From contig CAMLPA010000076.1 of the NCBI GenBank assembly GCA_946481605.1, forward strand, positions 1 through 11,047: a stretch of 11,047 nucleotides of DNA, given 5' to 3'. Shown here piece after piece: positions 1-7,800 of this stretch. The notes beneath the pieces are model-generated. The model was given only the letters and a program-made list of their open reading frames with translations, was not told the origin of the DNA and ran no database searches. This stretch comes from an uncultured Flavihumibacter sp. GTDB taxonomy: Bacteria; Bacteroidota; Bacteroidia; Chitinophagales; Chitinophagaceae. Position 1 is the stretch's first letter, and every line of letters starts with the position of its first letter. The translations under genes and the position numbers were made by a program.

Positions 1-2
1 AG

Positions 3-542
3 ATTGTGGTGGATAAATTCTACCAAACCAATGTACCTGGCATTTACGCCATCGGCGATTGTGTTCCCGGTCAGGCGCTTGCGCACGTTGCTTCCAAAGA
101 AGCCATCATTTGCGTAGAGGCTCTTGGTTACAACGAGAAAAAATACCACCACAAACCAGAAGCCCTCGATTACGGCAATGTACCCGGTTGTACTTATTGC
201 ACACCTGAGATCGCCTCCGTTGGCTTCACCGAAAAAGCCGCTAAAGAAGCTGGCTACGAAATCAAAGTGGGCAAATTCCCATTGAGCGCTTCCGGAAAAG
301 CTTCCGCAGCAGGACATACAGAAGGCTTCGTAAAAGTGATCTTCGATGCGAAATACGGCGAATGGCTCGGTACACACATGATCGGTTACAATGTAACTGA
401 GATCATCGCGCAAACCGTGACCGCCCGCAAACTGGAGACTACTTACCAGGAAGTGCTGAACAGCATTCACCCCCACCCCACTATCTCTGAAAGCGTGAAA
501 GACGCGATCGAAGTGGCTTACGGTGAGGCGATTCACCTGTAA
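3..542 (+). CDS. lpdA: Dihydrolipoyl dehydrogenase (E3), C-terminal part; 5' end outside window
   Basis: This is the C-terminal ~180 residues of a flavoprotein disulfide reductase; the reading frame is open to the left edge, so the gene begins upstream. E3 reoxidises the dihydrolipoyl groups of 2-oxoacid dehydrogenase and glycine cleavage complexes with FAD and NAD+ in the cytoplasm. Visible are the FAD-contacting GIYAIGD motif (bases 48-68) and then the whole dimerisation domain, starting near VPGCTYCTPEIASVGFTE. It ends with the active-site segment HPHPTISE, where the second His (474-476) and the Glu five residues later (489-491) match the catalytic His-Glu pair of the family. The CTYCTPE form of the dimerisation-domain start is, from memory, usual in Bacteroidota enzymes. 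A GTG at 6 is internal and not the true start. The redox-active CxxxxC is outside the window, so lipoamide specificity rests on overall similarity. An intrinsic terminator follows, separating it from the sigma gene. Confidence 0.93.
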   Translation: MVVDKFYQTNVPGIYAIGDCVPGQALAHVASKEAIICVEALGYNEKKYHHKPEALDYGNVPGCTYCTPEIASVGFTEKAAKEAGYEIKVGKFPLSASGKASAAGHTEGFVKVIFDAKYGEWLGTHMIGYNVTEIIAQTVTARKLETTYQEVLNSIHPHPTISESVKDAIEVAYGEAIHL

Positions 543-562
543 GCTATAGATAGTTACAATAC

Positions 563-590
563 AGCCGTCTCTCTGGAGACGGCTTTTTTT
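563..590 (+). terminator. Rho-independent terminator after lpdA
   Basis: A perfect 9-bp stem (563-571 with 576-584, core GCCGTCTC/GAGACGGC) closes a 4-base TCTG loop and is followed directly by a run of seven T (584-590). It lies 21 bases after the lpdA stop codon, which is classic placement for an intrinsic terminator. It isolates the sigma factor gene from lpdA transcription. Confidence 0.92.
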
Positions 591-667
591 ATGCCCTCTG
601 GAGCACCCAGGTTTATTCTTTCTATATTTTCGGTAAGCAATTGACAATATAACGATGCAACACAATA

Positions 668-697
668 TTGGCTAACGGTTCAGGTTTACTAACTTTA
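668..697 (+). promoter_or_regulatory. Candidate Bacteroidota housekeeping promoter for the sigma factor gene
   Basis: TTG at 668-670, a 19-base spacer, then TAACTTTA at 690-697 fit the Bacteroidota primary sigma consensus (about TTG, 17-23 bases, TAnnTTTG) with only the last base of the -7 box differing. The start point would fall near 703-705, giving a very short leader before the ATG at 712. Placement between the lpdA terminator and the sigma gene supports it. A second TTGACA-like string at 641-646 has no matching -7 box of this type. Motif match only. Confidence 0.42.
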
Positions 698-711
698 GCC
701 GCCGAAGCAAA

Positions 712-1305
712 ATGCGCGAATCAGACAAATATCATGACCTTGAACTGGCTGCAATGTTAAAAACCGGCGATGCGGCCGCATTCACGGTATTGTTTGAACG
801 GTACAGTCCTGTTTTGTACGCACACCTTTTCAAGAGATTGAACGACCAGGAACTGGCAAGAGACATGGTTCAGGATATCTTTGCCAACCTATGGGTTAAA
901 AAAACGGAACTCACCATCACTCATTCTGTTCAGGCCTATCTTTTTGTGTCTGCCAGAAATAAAGTATTCGACTACATGGCCCGGGCTGAAAACGTGGACA
1001 AGTATCTTCACTACCTGCAGTCCTTTCTGAATAATCCTGCCAATATACAAAGTAACAATCCGGAAACTCAACTGAGTATGCGGCTGCTTGAACAATTGGT
1101 TGAACGTGAGATTGCCCGACTGCCTCCACGCATGCGGCAGGTATTTGAAATGAGCAGAAAATCAAACATGAGTCACAGACAAATCGCTGAAATACTGAAC
1201 CTGTCTGAAGAAACAGTTCGAGATCAGATAAAAAAGGCCCTCAAAGTGTTACGGCCACGGATCAAATATATTTTTTCTGTTCTTATCCCCCTTCCTGTTC
1301 TTTGA
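712..1305 (+). CDS. ECF RNA polymerase sigma factor, FecI-like (Bacteroidota type)
   Basis: A 197-residue two-domain sigma factor that should direct RNA polymerase to the promoter(s) of the downstream uptake genes. Region 2 is seen at about residues 22-66, with FERYSPVLYAHLFKRL followed by the conserved ELARDMVQDIFANLWVKK core-binding segment. Region 4 is at about 125-183, with ARLPPRMRQVFEMSR and the helix-turn-helix MSHRQIAEILNLSEETVRDQ that reads the -35 element. Length is normal for the family. The last 14 residues (IKYIFSVLIPLPVL) are strikingly hydrophobic. The ATG at 712 is preceded by a candidate Bacteroidota promoter, and no good earlier start is visible. It is followed 43 bases later by a FecR-type anti-sigma gene, the standard pairing in cell-surface signalling. 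The target promoter cannot be identified here. Confidence 0.93.
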   Translation: MRESDKYHDLELAAMLKTGDAAAFTVLFERYSPVLYAHLFKRLNDQELARDMVQDIFANLWVKKTELTITHSVQAYLFVSARNKVFDYMARAENVDKYLHYLQSFLNNPANIQSNNPETQLSMRLLEQLVEREIARLPPRMRQVFEMSRKSNMSHRQIAEILNLSEETVRDQIKKALKVLRPRIKYIFSVLIPLPVL

Positions 1306-1348
1306 GCCGTCTTAATATACAGTGGGCTGCTTTCTGCCACTTTCTATT

Positions 1349-2539
1349 ATGACAGACAAAGACATCGCCAGACAATTATTCGAAAAACACCAGCTTGGGC
1401 TACTTTCCCCGGAAGAGCAAATACTGTTTGAAAAATGGTATGCGCAATGGGAATCACCAGCCGATATGCCCGATGAAAAAACATTGCTTGAGGCGCGCGA
1501 AAAAATGCGTTCGGCTTTGATGGCCCGGAATATACCCGTGCTTCCCTCCACTACAGCGTCAGAAAACACGCCTTCCCGTAACATCCTGATGCGGCGCATT
1601 TACGCCTTGCAGAAATGGCAGGTTGCCGCGGTACTTGTTTTAATAGCCGGAGCCGCATTTTTTCTGTTTCAACGAAATAACAATGTGGATGCAACAGTTC
1701 CACAAGATCGAAAGCCTGTCGCGGCCCTTCCCAATGATGTATCACCCGGAAAAAGCGGTGCGCTGCTTTACCTTGAAGACGGCAGCACGCTGGAACTTGC
1801 GGGCACGAACGACACTGCCCTTAAAGTCGGCAACCACGCGCTTACACTGAATAACGATGTACTTACTAATAAGGGGAATAGTATTGACTCTGAAAAACCA
1901 TACTTTCTTACCCTGGAAACCAGAAGGGGCAACTTCTTCAGGACCATCCTGTCTGATGGAACGGCCGTTTGGCTGAATGCAGCCTCCAGACTCCGCTATC
2001 CCGCAGCTTTCGCAACTGGCGACAGAATTGTTGAGCTGGACGGAGAAGCCTATTTTGAAGTAGCGCATGACGCGACACGTCCATTTCTTGTAAAAGCAAA
2101 TGGCAGTACTGTTAAAGTGTTGGGCACTCATTTTAATGTGAAAGCTTATCAGAGCGACCGTAGCACCGTTACCACCTTGCTGGAAGGTGCTGTTGAAGTA
2201 AGGCTGGCCACCCATCACCTGAGGCTGCAACCAGGTGCACAAGCAATAGCAAATCTTTCGGACAATACACTACAACATACCATGGCGGTGAATACGGAAG
2301 CGGTGGTCGCCTGGAAAAACGGCCTTTTCAATTTCGAGGGAGCCGATATTACGGCTGTAATGCAACAGTTGGAACATTGGTATGATATCACCGTCATTTA
2401 CCCGCAAGGAAAACCTCAGATCAGGTTCTTCGGAGAAATGGACAGAGGACTGACCCTGGGAAATGTGCTGCGTATCCTCGAAAAATCCAATCTCCATTTT
2501 GAATTGAAAGAAGAAAGAAAGCTGTACATATATCCATAG
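1349..2539 (+). CDS. FecR-like anti-sigma factor, single-pass membrane protein with DUF4974-type C-terminus
   Basis: A 396-residue inner-membrane regulator that should hold or activate the sigma factor encoded just upstream, in response to the STN domain of the SusC receptor. Order of parts: a cytoplasmic segment of about 88 residues (MTDKDIARQLFEKHQLG, EEQILFEKWYAQW) that binds sigma; one transmembrane helix at about 90-108 (WQVAAVLVLIAGAAFFLF); a periplasmic FecR domain at about 193-270 with LSDGTAVWLNAASRLRYP, VELDGEAYFEVAHD and VLGTHFNVKAY; and a C-terminal domain at about 325-396 with FNFEGADITAVMQQLEHWY, typical of Bacteroidota FecR proteins. I chose the ATG at 1349 over an in-frame GTG at 1322, because MTDKDIARQ begins like family members and the extra nine residues look like noncoding sequence. 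No strong terminator separates it from the sigma gene; a hairpin follows its stop codon. Confidence 0.93.
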   Translation: MTDKDIARQLFEKHQLGLLSPEEQILFEKWYAQWESPADMPDEKTLLEAREKMRSALMARNIPVLPSTTASENTPSRNILMRRIYALQKWQVAAVLVLIAGAAFFLFQRNNNVDATVPQDRKPVAALPNDVSPGKSGALLYLEDGSTLELAGTNDTALKVGNHALTLNNDVLTNKGNSIDSEKPYFLTLETRRGNFFRTILSDGTAVWLNAASRLRYPAAFATGDRIVELDGEAYFEVAHDATRPFLVKANGSTVKVLGTHFNVKAYQSDRSTVTTLLEGAVEVRLATHHLRLQPGAQAIANLSDNTLQHTMAVNTEAVVAWKNGLFNFEGADITAVMQQLEHWYDITVIYPQGKPQIRFFGEMDRGLTLGNVLRILEKSNLHFELKEERKLYIYP

Positions 2540-2557
2540 TGAAGTATTACCCAAAAA

Positions 2558-2583
2558 CTGCTCCGAACTGGCATTCGGAGCAG
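2558..2583 (+). other. Perfect 10-bp hairpin between the anti-sigma gene and susC
   Basis: CTGCTCCGAA (2558-2567) pairs completely with TTCGGAGCAG (2574-2583) around a 6-base loop. On the plus strand no T-run follows (ATATAAGG), so it is not a standard intrinsic terminator in that direction. On the minus strand the stem is followed by TTTTT (complement of 2553-2557), but no minus-strand gene is seen nearby. It begins 18 bases after the anti-sigma stop codon and ends 72 bases before the susC start. It may stabilise the upstream mRNA 3' end or attenuate read-through between the regulatory and uptake genes. The structure is certain from sequence; the role is inferred. Confidence 0.6.
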
Positions 2584-2655
2584 ATATAAGGTAAATGATT
2601 CCATAAAGCGTGTGTGACAACCCGCAAATTTTAGAACCAAAAACCAAAGCAATTT

Positions 2656-5600
2656 ATGCAAAAAACTGCTATCCGCAGCTTCGCGGCAAGGGTGAACGCA
2701 CCCCTGCTGTACTTCCCTGTTCTCCGGGGACGCGCGCTGCGCAACAAAACTATGCTGGTTATGAAACTTACTGCATTCTTACTTGTACTGGGCATGTCGC
2801 ATACCTGGGCAAAAGGAACGGCGCAAACGGTCAATCTGACGGGCAAAAATATCTCGTTGGAAAAGGTGTTCTCCGTAGTAAAAGAACAAACCGGATATGT
2901 CGTTTTCGGCAACCGGTCGCTGCTCAGAAACGCAAAAAGAGTGAACGTGTCCGCAAAAAATGTATCCCTTCAGGCATTTCTGGATGAATTGTTCAAAGAT
3001 CAACCGCTGGGATATGAGATCATCAGTAAAACCATTGTGCTTCACCCCAAAAAAGCAAGTGGCAATACAGGTATTGATGACCAGTCCAGTGATATGATTG
3101 ACTGGCTACCCATTAAGGGCCAGGTATTGGACGAACAGGGAAATCCCCTAGCCGGCGCGAGCATTACTTTGAAAGGGAGCAACGTGGTGGCCACCTCCGA
3201 CGAGAACGGTTTCTTCTCGCTGGAAGCAGCAAAAGGCGATGTATTGGAGATCAGTTTTGTAGGCTTTGAAAAAAGCACGTACAAGATTGGTAATAATACC
3301 GGCACTTTCCGCGTAACCCTCAAACTTCAAAACAATGAAGAAAAGGAAATTGTGATTTCCACGGGGTTCCAACGCATATCACGTGAGCGGGCCGCCGGAG
3401 CCTACGACGTTGTAGATGCCAAAACCATCTCGAAAAGACCGGTTTCAAATATCTCCGCCGCATTGATAGGATTGGTACCGGGTATGCAGGCCACAGAATC
3501 TTTAGACGGCTCAGGCAGATTTGTGATCAGAGGAACCGGCACACTAAACGGACAGGATCAGCCTTTAGTGGTGGTAGATGGACTGCCTATCGCAGGTTTT
3601 AATTTCGCCAACATCAACCCCAACGACGTTGAATCCATCACCGTGCTGAAAGATGCTACCGCAGCGTCTATATGGGGCGCAAGGTCGGGCAATGGCGTAA
3701 TCGTGATCACCACAAAGAACGCCAGAAATTTCTCCAAACAAAAAGTGCAGGTGGAACTCAACGCCTTCACGAGAATTTCCTCATTTATTGACCTTGATCA
3801 GGTAATGAACCAGGCTGGCAGCGCCGATATGATCCGCTATGAAAAGCTTGGATTCGAAAGGCAATTGCATTTCCCTCCCATTTACAACGGCTCTTTCCAG
3901 GACATCGGCAAACCACTGACACTCGCAGGTGAATTTTACATCGCAAGGAGAGCAGGACTGATCGATGATGTTCAGTTAAATAAGAGTCTGGATAGTCTTG
4001 CGGGCATCAATAACCGTAAACAATTCAAAGACCAGTTGATGCAACGCGGAATCGTTAACCAGGTGAACCTGAGCCTGACTTCTTCCACAGAAAAAAGCAG
4101 GAGCTATACTTCGATCCTTCTGGAAAACAGAAAAGAAGGCTTTCAACGACGGGGGTACGAACGTGCGCTCCTGCACTACAACAACCAGTTCCAACTCGCC
4201 TCCTGGCTTAATTTCGGACTGAGCTCCAACATTCAGTACAGGAAGAATGATGCCAGCGGTGCTGAAGTAAGCGAACTGCAAGGCTTGTCGCCCTATGAAA
4301 CACTGTTGAACCCTGACGGAAGCTACGCTGTAAACCTCAACAAATGGAACAGGGAACAACTGGGCCGGCTACCATTGCAGAATTTTCCTTACCAGGATTG
4401 GTCGTACAACCTGCTGCGGGAGGTAAATGGAAGAAGCATAGAAAGCGAGGAACTGAATGCGCGTATTCAGGCCAGCGCACAGGTAAAACTCACCAGTTGG
4501 CTGAACTGGGAAAACCGCTTCCAGTATGAAAGAAATACCACGGAACTTGATAATTACCAGAGTGAAGAAACCTTTCTCGTACGCGACCTCGTGAATACGA
4601 TGACGGAATACAACAACGCCACACGTGTGGTTGGCAGGAAGCTTCTTCCCAACGGCGGGCTGCTCCGGTCAAGTAATTCCACAGTGCAGAGTTATGTGGC
4701 AAGAAGCCAGTTCAATTTCCAAAAAGAATTAGCCGGAAACCACAGTGTGACTGCACTGGCCGGAACTGAATTAAGCAGAACCCTCGTAACGGGCCAATCC
4801 GATCCCTGGCTTTATGGCTACTTCCCTGAGAAAAATCAATCTGCAATCCCCCCTTACGGTTATGGAGGTTCACTTGATGTTTTCAGGAACTTCCAGAACC
4901 AGACAGCCACCATTCCAGGTGCCTCACCTGTTCCTGAATGGGCGCTTGAAAAGTTCGTTTCCTTTTTTGGCAATGCCAGCTATACTTACCGGAACAAGTA
5001 TACTTTCACGGCCAGTGCCCGCAGTGATGCATCCAACTTTATCACGGATGATCCATCGCTGCGCTGGTCGCCCATGTGGTCGGTTGGTGCGCTCTGGCAT
5101 ATTTCGAGAGAGCAGTTCTTCCAGGAGCTGACCTGGATGGACCGGCTTTCCTTACGCCTCACTCATGGAAGGAACGGCAATGCCGACAAGAGTACTTCAA
5201 ATACACCAGTACTCAATATCGGTACAGCCCCAAGCGCCAATACCGGTACCATTATTGGTACCATCTCTGATTTCGGCAACCCTTTTTTACGTTGGGAAAA
5301 AACGGTGACCACCAACCTGGGACTAGATTTTTCCGCGCTGAAAAATCGACTTTCCGGAAAGATAGACCTGTACCAGAAGAACGGTAAAGACATCATGGGT
5401 CTGGTACAACTGCCGGGGGTAACCGGAGTAACCAGTCAGCGTTTCAACAACGCGGCCATCAGCAACCGGGGCATAGAACTTCAACTGAGCGCAACCTTTG
5501 GCAACACCAACGGACTTCAGTATAACCCGGTTATAACTTATGCATACAACCAAAATAAGGTGACAAGACTTAATTTCCCTAACCGCACTGTAGCCAACCT

Positions 5601-6267
5601 TATAACGGGCAGCGGACAGGTAGAGGGATATCCCATTGGCGCCACGTATGGATTTACCTACCTGGAAATGATAGATTCTGTTCCACATATCGCCGGACTG
5701 AAAGGAGCGCCGACCAGTTTCAACAGCACCACCGTTTATACAGCACCCGGTAATGAAGTCCTGAATTACCACGGCACCACCATTGCGCCGCATACACTAG
5801 GTTTCATCCAGAACATCAGTTATCACGGCTTTAACCTGATGGCAGTTGTAACAGGTAAATTCGGCGGCATCTACCGCAACCAGGTCTTCAATTACGAGCA
5901 AGGTGTTGGCGCGAATAAAACCAACATCAACGTTGAAGTTGCCGAAGTATTCAACGGCAATCCCAATATTCCCTCCTTTCCCCGTTACAGGGAGGCTGCC
6001 TTTTATTTGTGGGACCGCTATGCGCCCTATCTCAACGGACTGGTAGAAAGCAGTTCCTATCTGGAATTGAAAGAAATCAACCTTGAATACAGCTTCCGGC
6101 AGTTCGCAACGGATCGCCTGAAACTGTCCAACCTAAGAGCGTTTGCGCAAATTCGTGACCTGGGCCTTTTGTATGCGGCCAACAGCAGGGGGCTGCATCC
6201 CGAATGGCTCCCAGGCCGTAACCGACCGGTTACCAGCTACACCATTGGCTTAAATGTTAAGTTCTGA
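2656..6267 (+). CDS. SusC/RagA-type TonB-dependent outer-membrane receptor with STN signalling domain
   Basis: A 1203-residue outer-membrane transporter that should import a ligand captured with the SusD partner, powered by TonB-ExbBD. Order of parts: a positively charged lead-in of about 32 residues, then a signal peptide beginning MLVMKLTAFLLVLGM (residue 33 onward, cleavage near 50-60); an STN domain at about 59-132 (ISLEKVFSVVKEQTGYVVF, VSLQAFLDELF), which contacts FecR in signalling receptors; a carboxypeptidase-regulatory-like beta-sandwich at about 153-223 (KGQVLDEQGNPLAGASITLKG); a TonB-box-like EIVISTGFQ followed by RERAAGAY; a plug at about 237-354 with LVVVDGLPI, DVESITVLKDATAASIWGAR and NGVIVITTK; then the beta-barrel, ending in VKF with a terminal Phe as expected for outer-membrane export. 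No frameshift is seen. susD follows after 23 bases. The ATG at 2656 is preferred, but 2752 or 2761 would start directly at the signal peptide. Confidence 0.95.
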   Translation: MQKTAIRSFAARVNAPLLYFPVLRGRALRNKTMLVMKLTAFLLVLGMSHTWAKGTAQTVNLTGKNISLEKVFSVVKEQTGYVVFGNRSLLRNAKRVNVSAKNVSLQAFLDELFKDQPLGYEIISKTIVLHPKKASGNTGIDDQSSDMIDWLPIKGQVLDEQGNPLAGASITLKGSNVVATSDENGFFSLEAAKGDVLEISFVGFEKSTYKIGNNTGTFRVTLKLQNNEEKEIVISTGFQRISRERAAGAYDVVDAKTISKRPVSNISAALIGLVPGMQATESLDGSGRFVIRGTGTLNGQDQPLVVVDGLPIAGFNFANINPNDVESITVLKDATAASIWGARSGNGVIVITTKNARNFSKQKVQVELNAFTRISSFIDLDQVMNQAGSADMIRYEKLGFERQLHFPPIYNGSFQDIGKPLTLAGEFYIARRAGLIDDVQLNKSLDSLAGINNRKQFKDQLMQRGIVNQVNLSLTSSTEKSRSYTSILLENRKEGFQRRGYERALLHYNNQFQLASWLNFGLSSNIQYRKNDASGAEVSELQGLSPYETLLNPDGSYAVNLNKWNREQLGRLPLQNFPYQDWSYNLLREVNGRSIESEELNARIQASAQVKLTSWLNWENRFQYERNTTELDNYQSEETFLVRDLVNTMTEYNNATRVVGRKLLPNGGLLRSSNSTVQSYVARSQFNFQKELAGNHSVTALAGTELSRTLVTGQSDPWLYGYFPEKNQSAIPPYGYGGSLDVFRNFQNQTATIPGASPVPEWALEKFVSFFGNASYTYRNKYTFTASARSDASNFITDDPSLRWSPMWSVGALWHISREQFFQELTWMDRLSLRLTHGRNGNADKSTSNTPVLNIGTAPSANTGTIIGTISDFGNPFLRWEKTVTTNLGLDFSALKNRLSGKIDLYQKNGKDIMGLVQLPGVTGVTSQRFNNAAISNRGIELQLSATFGNTNGLQYNPVITYAYNQNKVTRLNFPNRTVANLITGSGQVEGYPIGATYGFTYLEMIDSVPHIAGLKGAPTSFNSTTVYTAPGNEVLNYHGTTIAPHTLGFIQNISYHGFNLMAVVTGKFGGIYRNQVFNYEQGVGANKTNINVEVAEVFNGNPNIPSFPRYREAAFYLWDRYAPYLNGLVESSSYLELKEINLEYSFRQFATDRLKLSNLRAFAQIRDLGLLYAANSRGLHPEWLPGRNRPVTSYTIGLNVKF

Positions 6268-6290
6268 TTTAAAGATTTCAAACACGAAAT

Positions 6291-7763
6291 ATGAAATACA
6301 TACATATCCTCATACTGCTCTCTTTCATCCATACCGGTTGTACGCGCTACCTTGATGAAGAACCACTGCGGCAGGCCTCCGTGCAAACTGCCGACCAGCT
6401 CGAAGCAATCATAAACAACAACACGTTGTTCGTTAACAACAATGCCCACCACGTGCATTTGTGTTATAGTACCGACGATACGGAACTACTTCCCGCAGCT
6501 TACCAGGCATCACCCGCCATATTCAGTATAGAAAACCTGCTTCACTACACATTTGATGTGAACCAGATTCCCTCGGCAACTTCGGATTTGTTCTGGAACG
6601 GTGAATACCGGAAAATACTCCACGCGAACATCATAATGGAAAATCTTCCTAAAGTTACAGGCGGAGCCACGCAGAAAAGACAGTTGGAAGCAGATGCCAG
6701 GTTGGCCAGGGCATTCTCGCTGTGGATACTGGCAGATGCATATTGCCTGCCGTGGTCGGAAAGTAACGCAAATGAACCCGGACTTCCATTGAAACTGAGT
6801 TCAGATTACGGTGAATCCGTTAAAAGAGCAACCTTGCGTGAGACCTATAATTTCATTGAAAACGAATTGCTCGGGGTAATTGACCTGGCATGGGACGATG
6901 TAAACCCCAGTTTGCCCTGGCGTGCCTCCAAACGTGCGGCAGAAGGAATGTTGAGCCGGTTATACCTGCAAATGAATATGATGGATAAAAGCCTTGAGTT
7001 CTCCAATAAGGCACTGAGCACTATTGTAGCCACTCTCGTGGACCTGAACACATTAAAGGCGGGAAACCCGCAAACACTCCCGCCACTTCCGCTGGCAACA
7101 CTCAATTACAGCGAACTCAACGATTGGGGCCCCGCGCAACACCTTTACTGGAAAGAATTCCTGTACACACGCCTGTACTATACCAGCAGCCAGTGGAACA
7201 TGCCTTCCGAGGCGCTGATCGCCCTGTATGACCAGGATAACGACATGCGTTTCAAGTGGTTCATGGTTCCCAACAGCAACCGCCGGTTCCTGATCCTATC
7301 CCCCTCCATCTACAGGTACACCATATTCAACGACGGAAGGTACCTGCCCATTGGACCAACAGTAGCCGAAATGCTGCTCAACAAAGCTGAAGTTCATGCC
7401 CGTAAAGGCGAAGTACAACCCGCCCTCGATGCCGTGAACCAACTCCGTTTAAAACGCATGAAAACAGCGCTGCCGCTTACGGCCACCAACGGCGCGGAAG
7501 CACTGCGGAAGATTCTGGAGGAAAGAAGAAGGGAGCTGCCCTTCACCATGAGGTGGAGCGATATCCGCAGGTTCTCCGTGAATGAAGACCCAACGGATGA
7601 TGTAACCGTATCACATGTGTTTTTTGAGATCAATGACAGAACGGTCAATACTTCCAGCACCAAAACTTATACCCTGCCCGTTGGCAGCAAACGATACGCC
7701 GTTCCCATCAATACACTCGAAATCATCAACAGCCGGGAAGAGCTTACACAGAATGCTTATTAA
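6291..7763 (+). CDS. SusD/RagB-like surface lipoprotein (substrate-binding partner of SusC)
   Basis: A 490-residue lipoprotein that should cap the SusC channel on the cell surface and capture the ligand. The N-terminus MKYIHILILLSFIHTGC is a lipoprotein signal peptide, with the acylated Cys at residue 17, followed by TRYLDEEPLRQAS, close to the CxxFLDxxP start of many SusD proteins. The central part is helix-rich, as in the TPR scaffold of the family. The C-terminal RagB/SusD signature is clear: PTVAEMLLNKAEVHARKGE, ALDAVNQLRLKRM, ALRKILEERRRELPFTMRW and WSDIRRF. A basic-residue-rich EERRRE helix followed by RWSDIRR is characteristic. It follows susC by 23 bases, so the two are surely co-transcribed. 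Ligand cannot be deduced: SusD proteins bind glycans, peptides or other molecules. Length is slightly short for the family, but nothing appears missing. Confidence 0.93.
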   Translation: MKYIHILILLSFIHTGCTRYLDEEPLRQASVQTADQLEAIINNNTLFVNNNAHHVHLCYSTDDTELLPAAYQASPAIFSIENLLHYTFDVNQIPSATSDLFWNGEYRKILHANIIMENLPKVTGGATQKRQLEADARLARAFSLWILADAYCLPWSESNANEPGLPLKLSSDYGESVKRATLRETYNFIENELLGVIDLAWDDVNPSLPWRASKRAAEGMLSRLYLQMNMMDKSLEFSNKALSTIVATLVDLNTLKAGNPQTLPPLPLATLNYSELNDWGPAQHLYWKEFLYTRLYYTSSQWNMPSEALIALYDQDNDMRFKWFMVPNSNRRFLILSPSIYRYTIFNDGRYLPIGPTVAEMLLNKAEVHARKGEVQPALDAVNQLRLKRMKTALPLTATNGAEALRKILEERRRELPFTMRWSDIRRFSVNEDPTDDVTVSHVFFEINDRTVNTSSTKTYTLPVGSKRYAVPINTLEIINSREELTQNAY

Positions 7764-7800
7764 CAGGCAAAGCCCATTATTTTAAGGTAAATGTTTAAAA

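Noticed and set aside
631..667. TTGACA-like string at 641-646 as a sigma-70 style -35 box
   Set aside because: No matching -10 element at the right distance that also fits Bacteroidota promoters; the TTG/TAACTTTA pair at 668-697 is a better candidate.
1322..1348. Upstream GTG start for the anti-sigma gene
   Set aside because: It would add MGCFLPLSI, which does not resemble FecR N-termini, whereas the ATG at 1349 begins a typical sequence.
1742..2242. Minus-strand open frame of 166 codons inside the anti-sigma gene
   Set aside because: It lies antisense to the conserved FecR domain and its translation has no recognisable domain; the sense frame explains the sequence.
2610..2987. Plus-strand open frame of 125 codons overlapping the 5' end of susC in another frame
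   Set aside because: It shadows the signal peptide and STN-coding part of susC, shows no family motif and is rich in Arg/Lys/Gly as expected for an off-frame reading.
5240..5264. Two GGTACC palindromes close together in susC
   Set aside because: They encode ordinary Gly-Thr repeats in the barrel region (TGTIIGT); six-base palindromes at this spacing are readily explained by codon repetition.
5323..5793. Minus-strand open frame of 156 codons inside susC
   Set aside because: It is antisense to beta-barrel coding sequence with clear protein-family features on the plus strand; no independent support.
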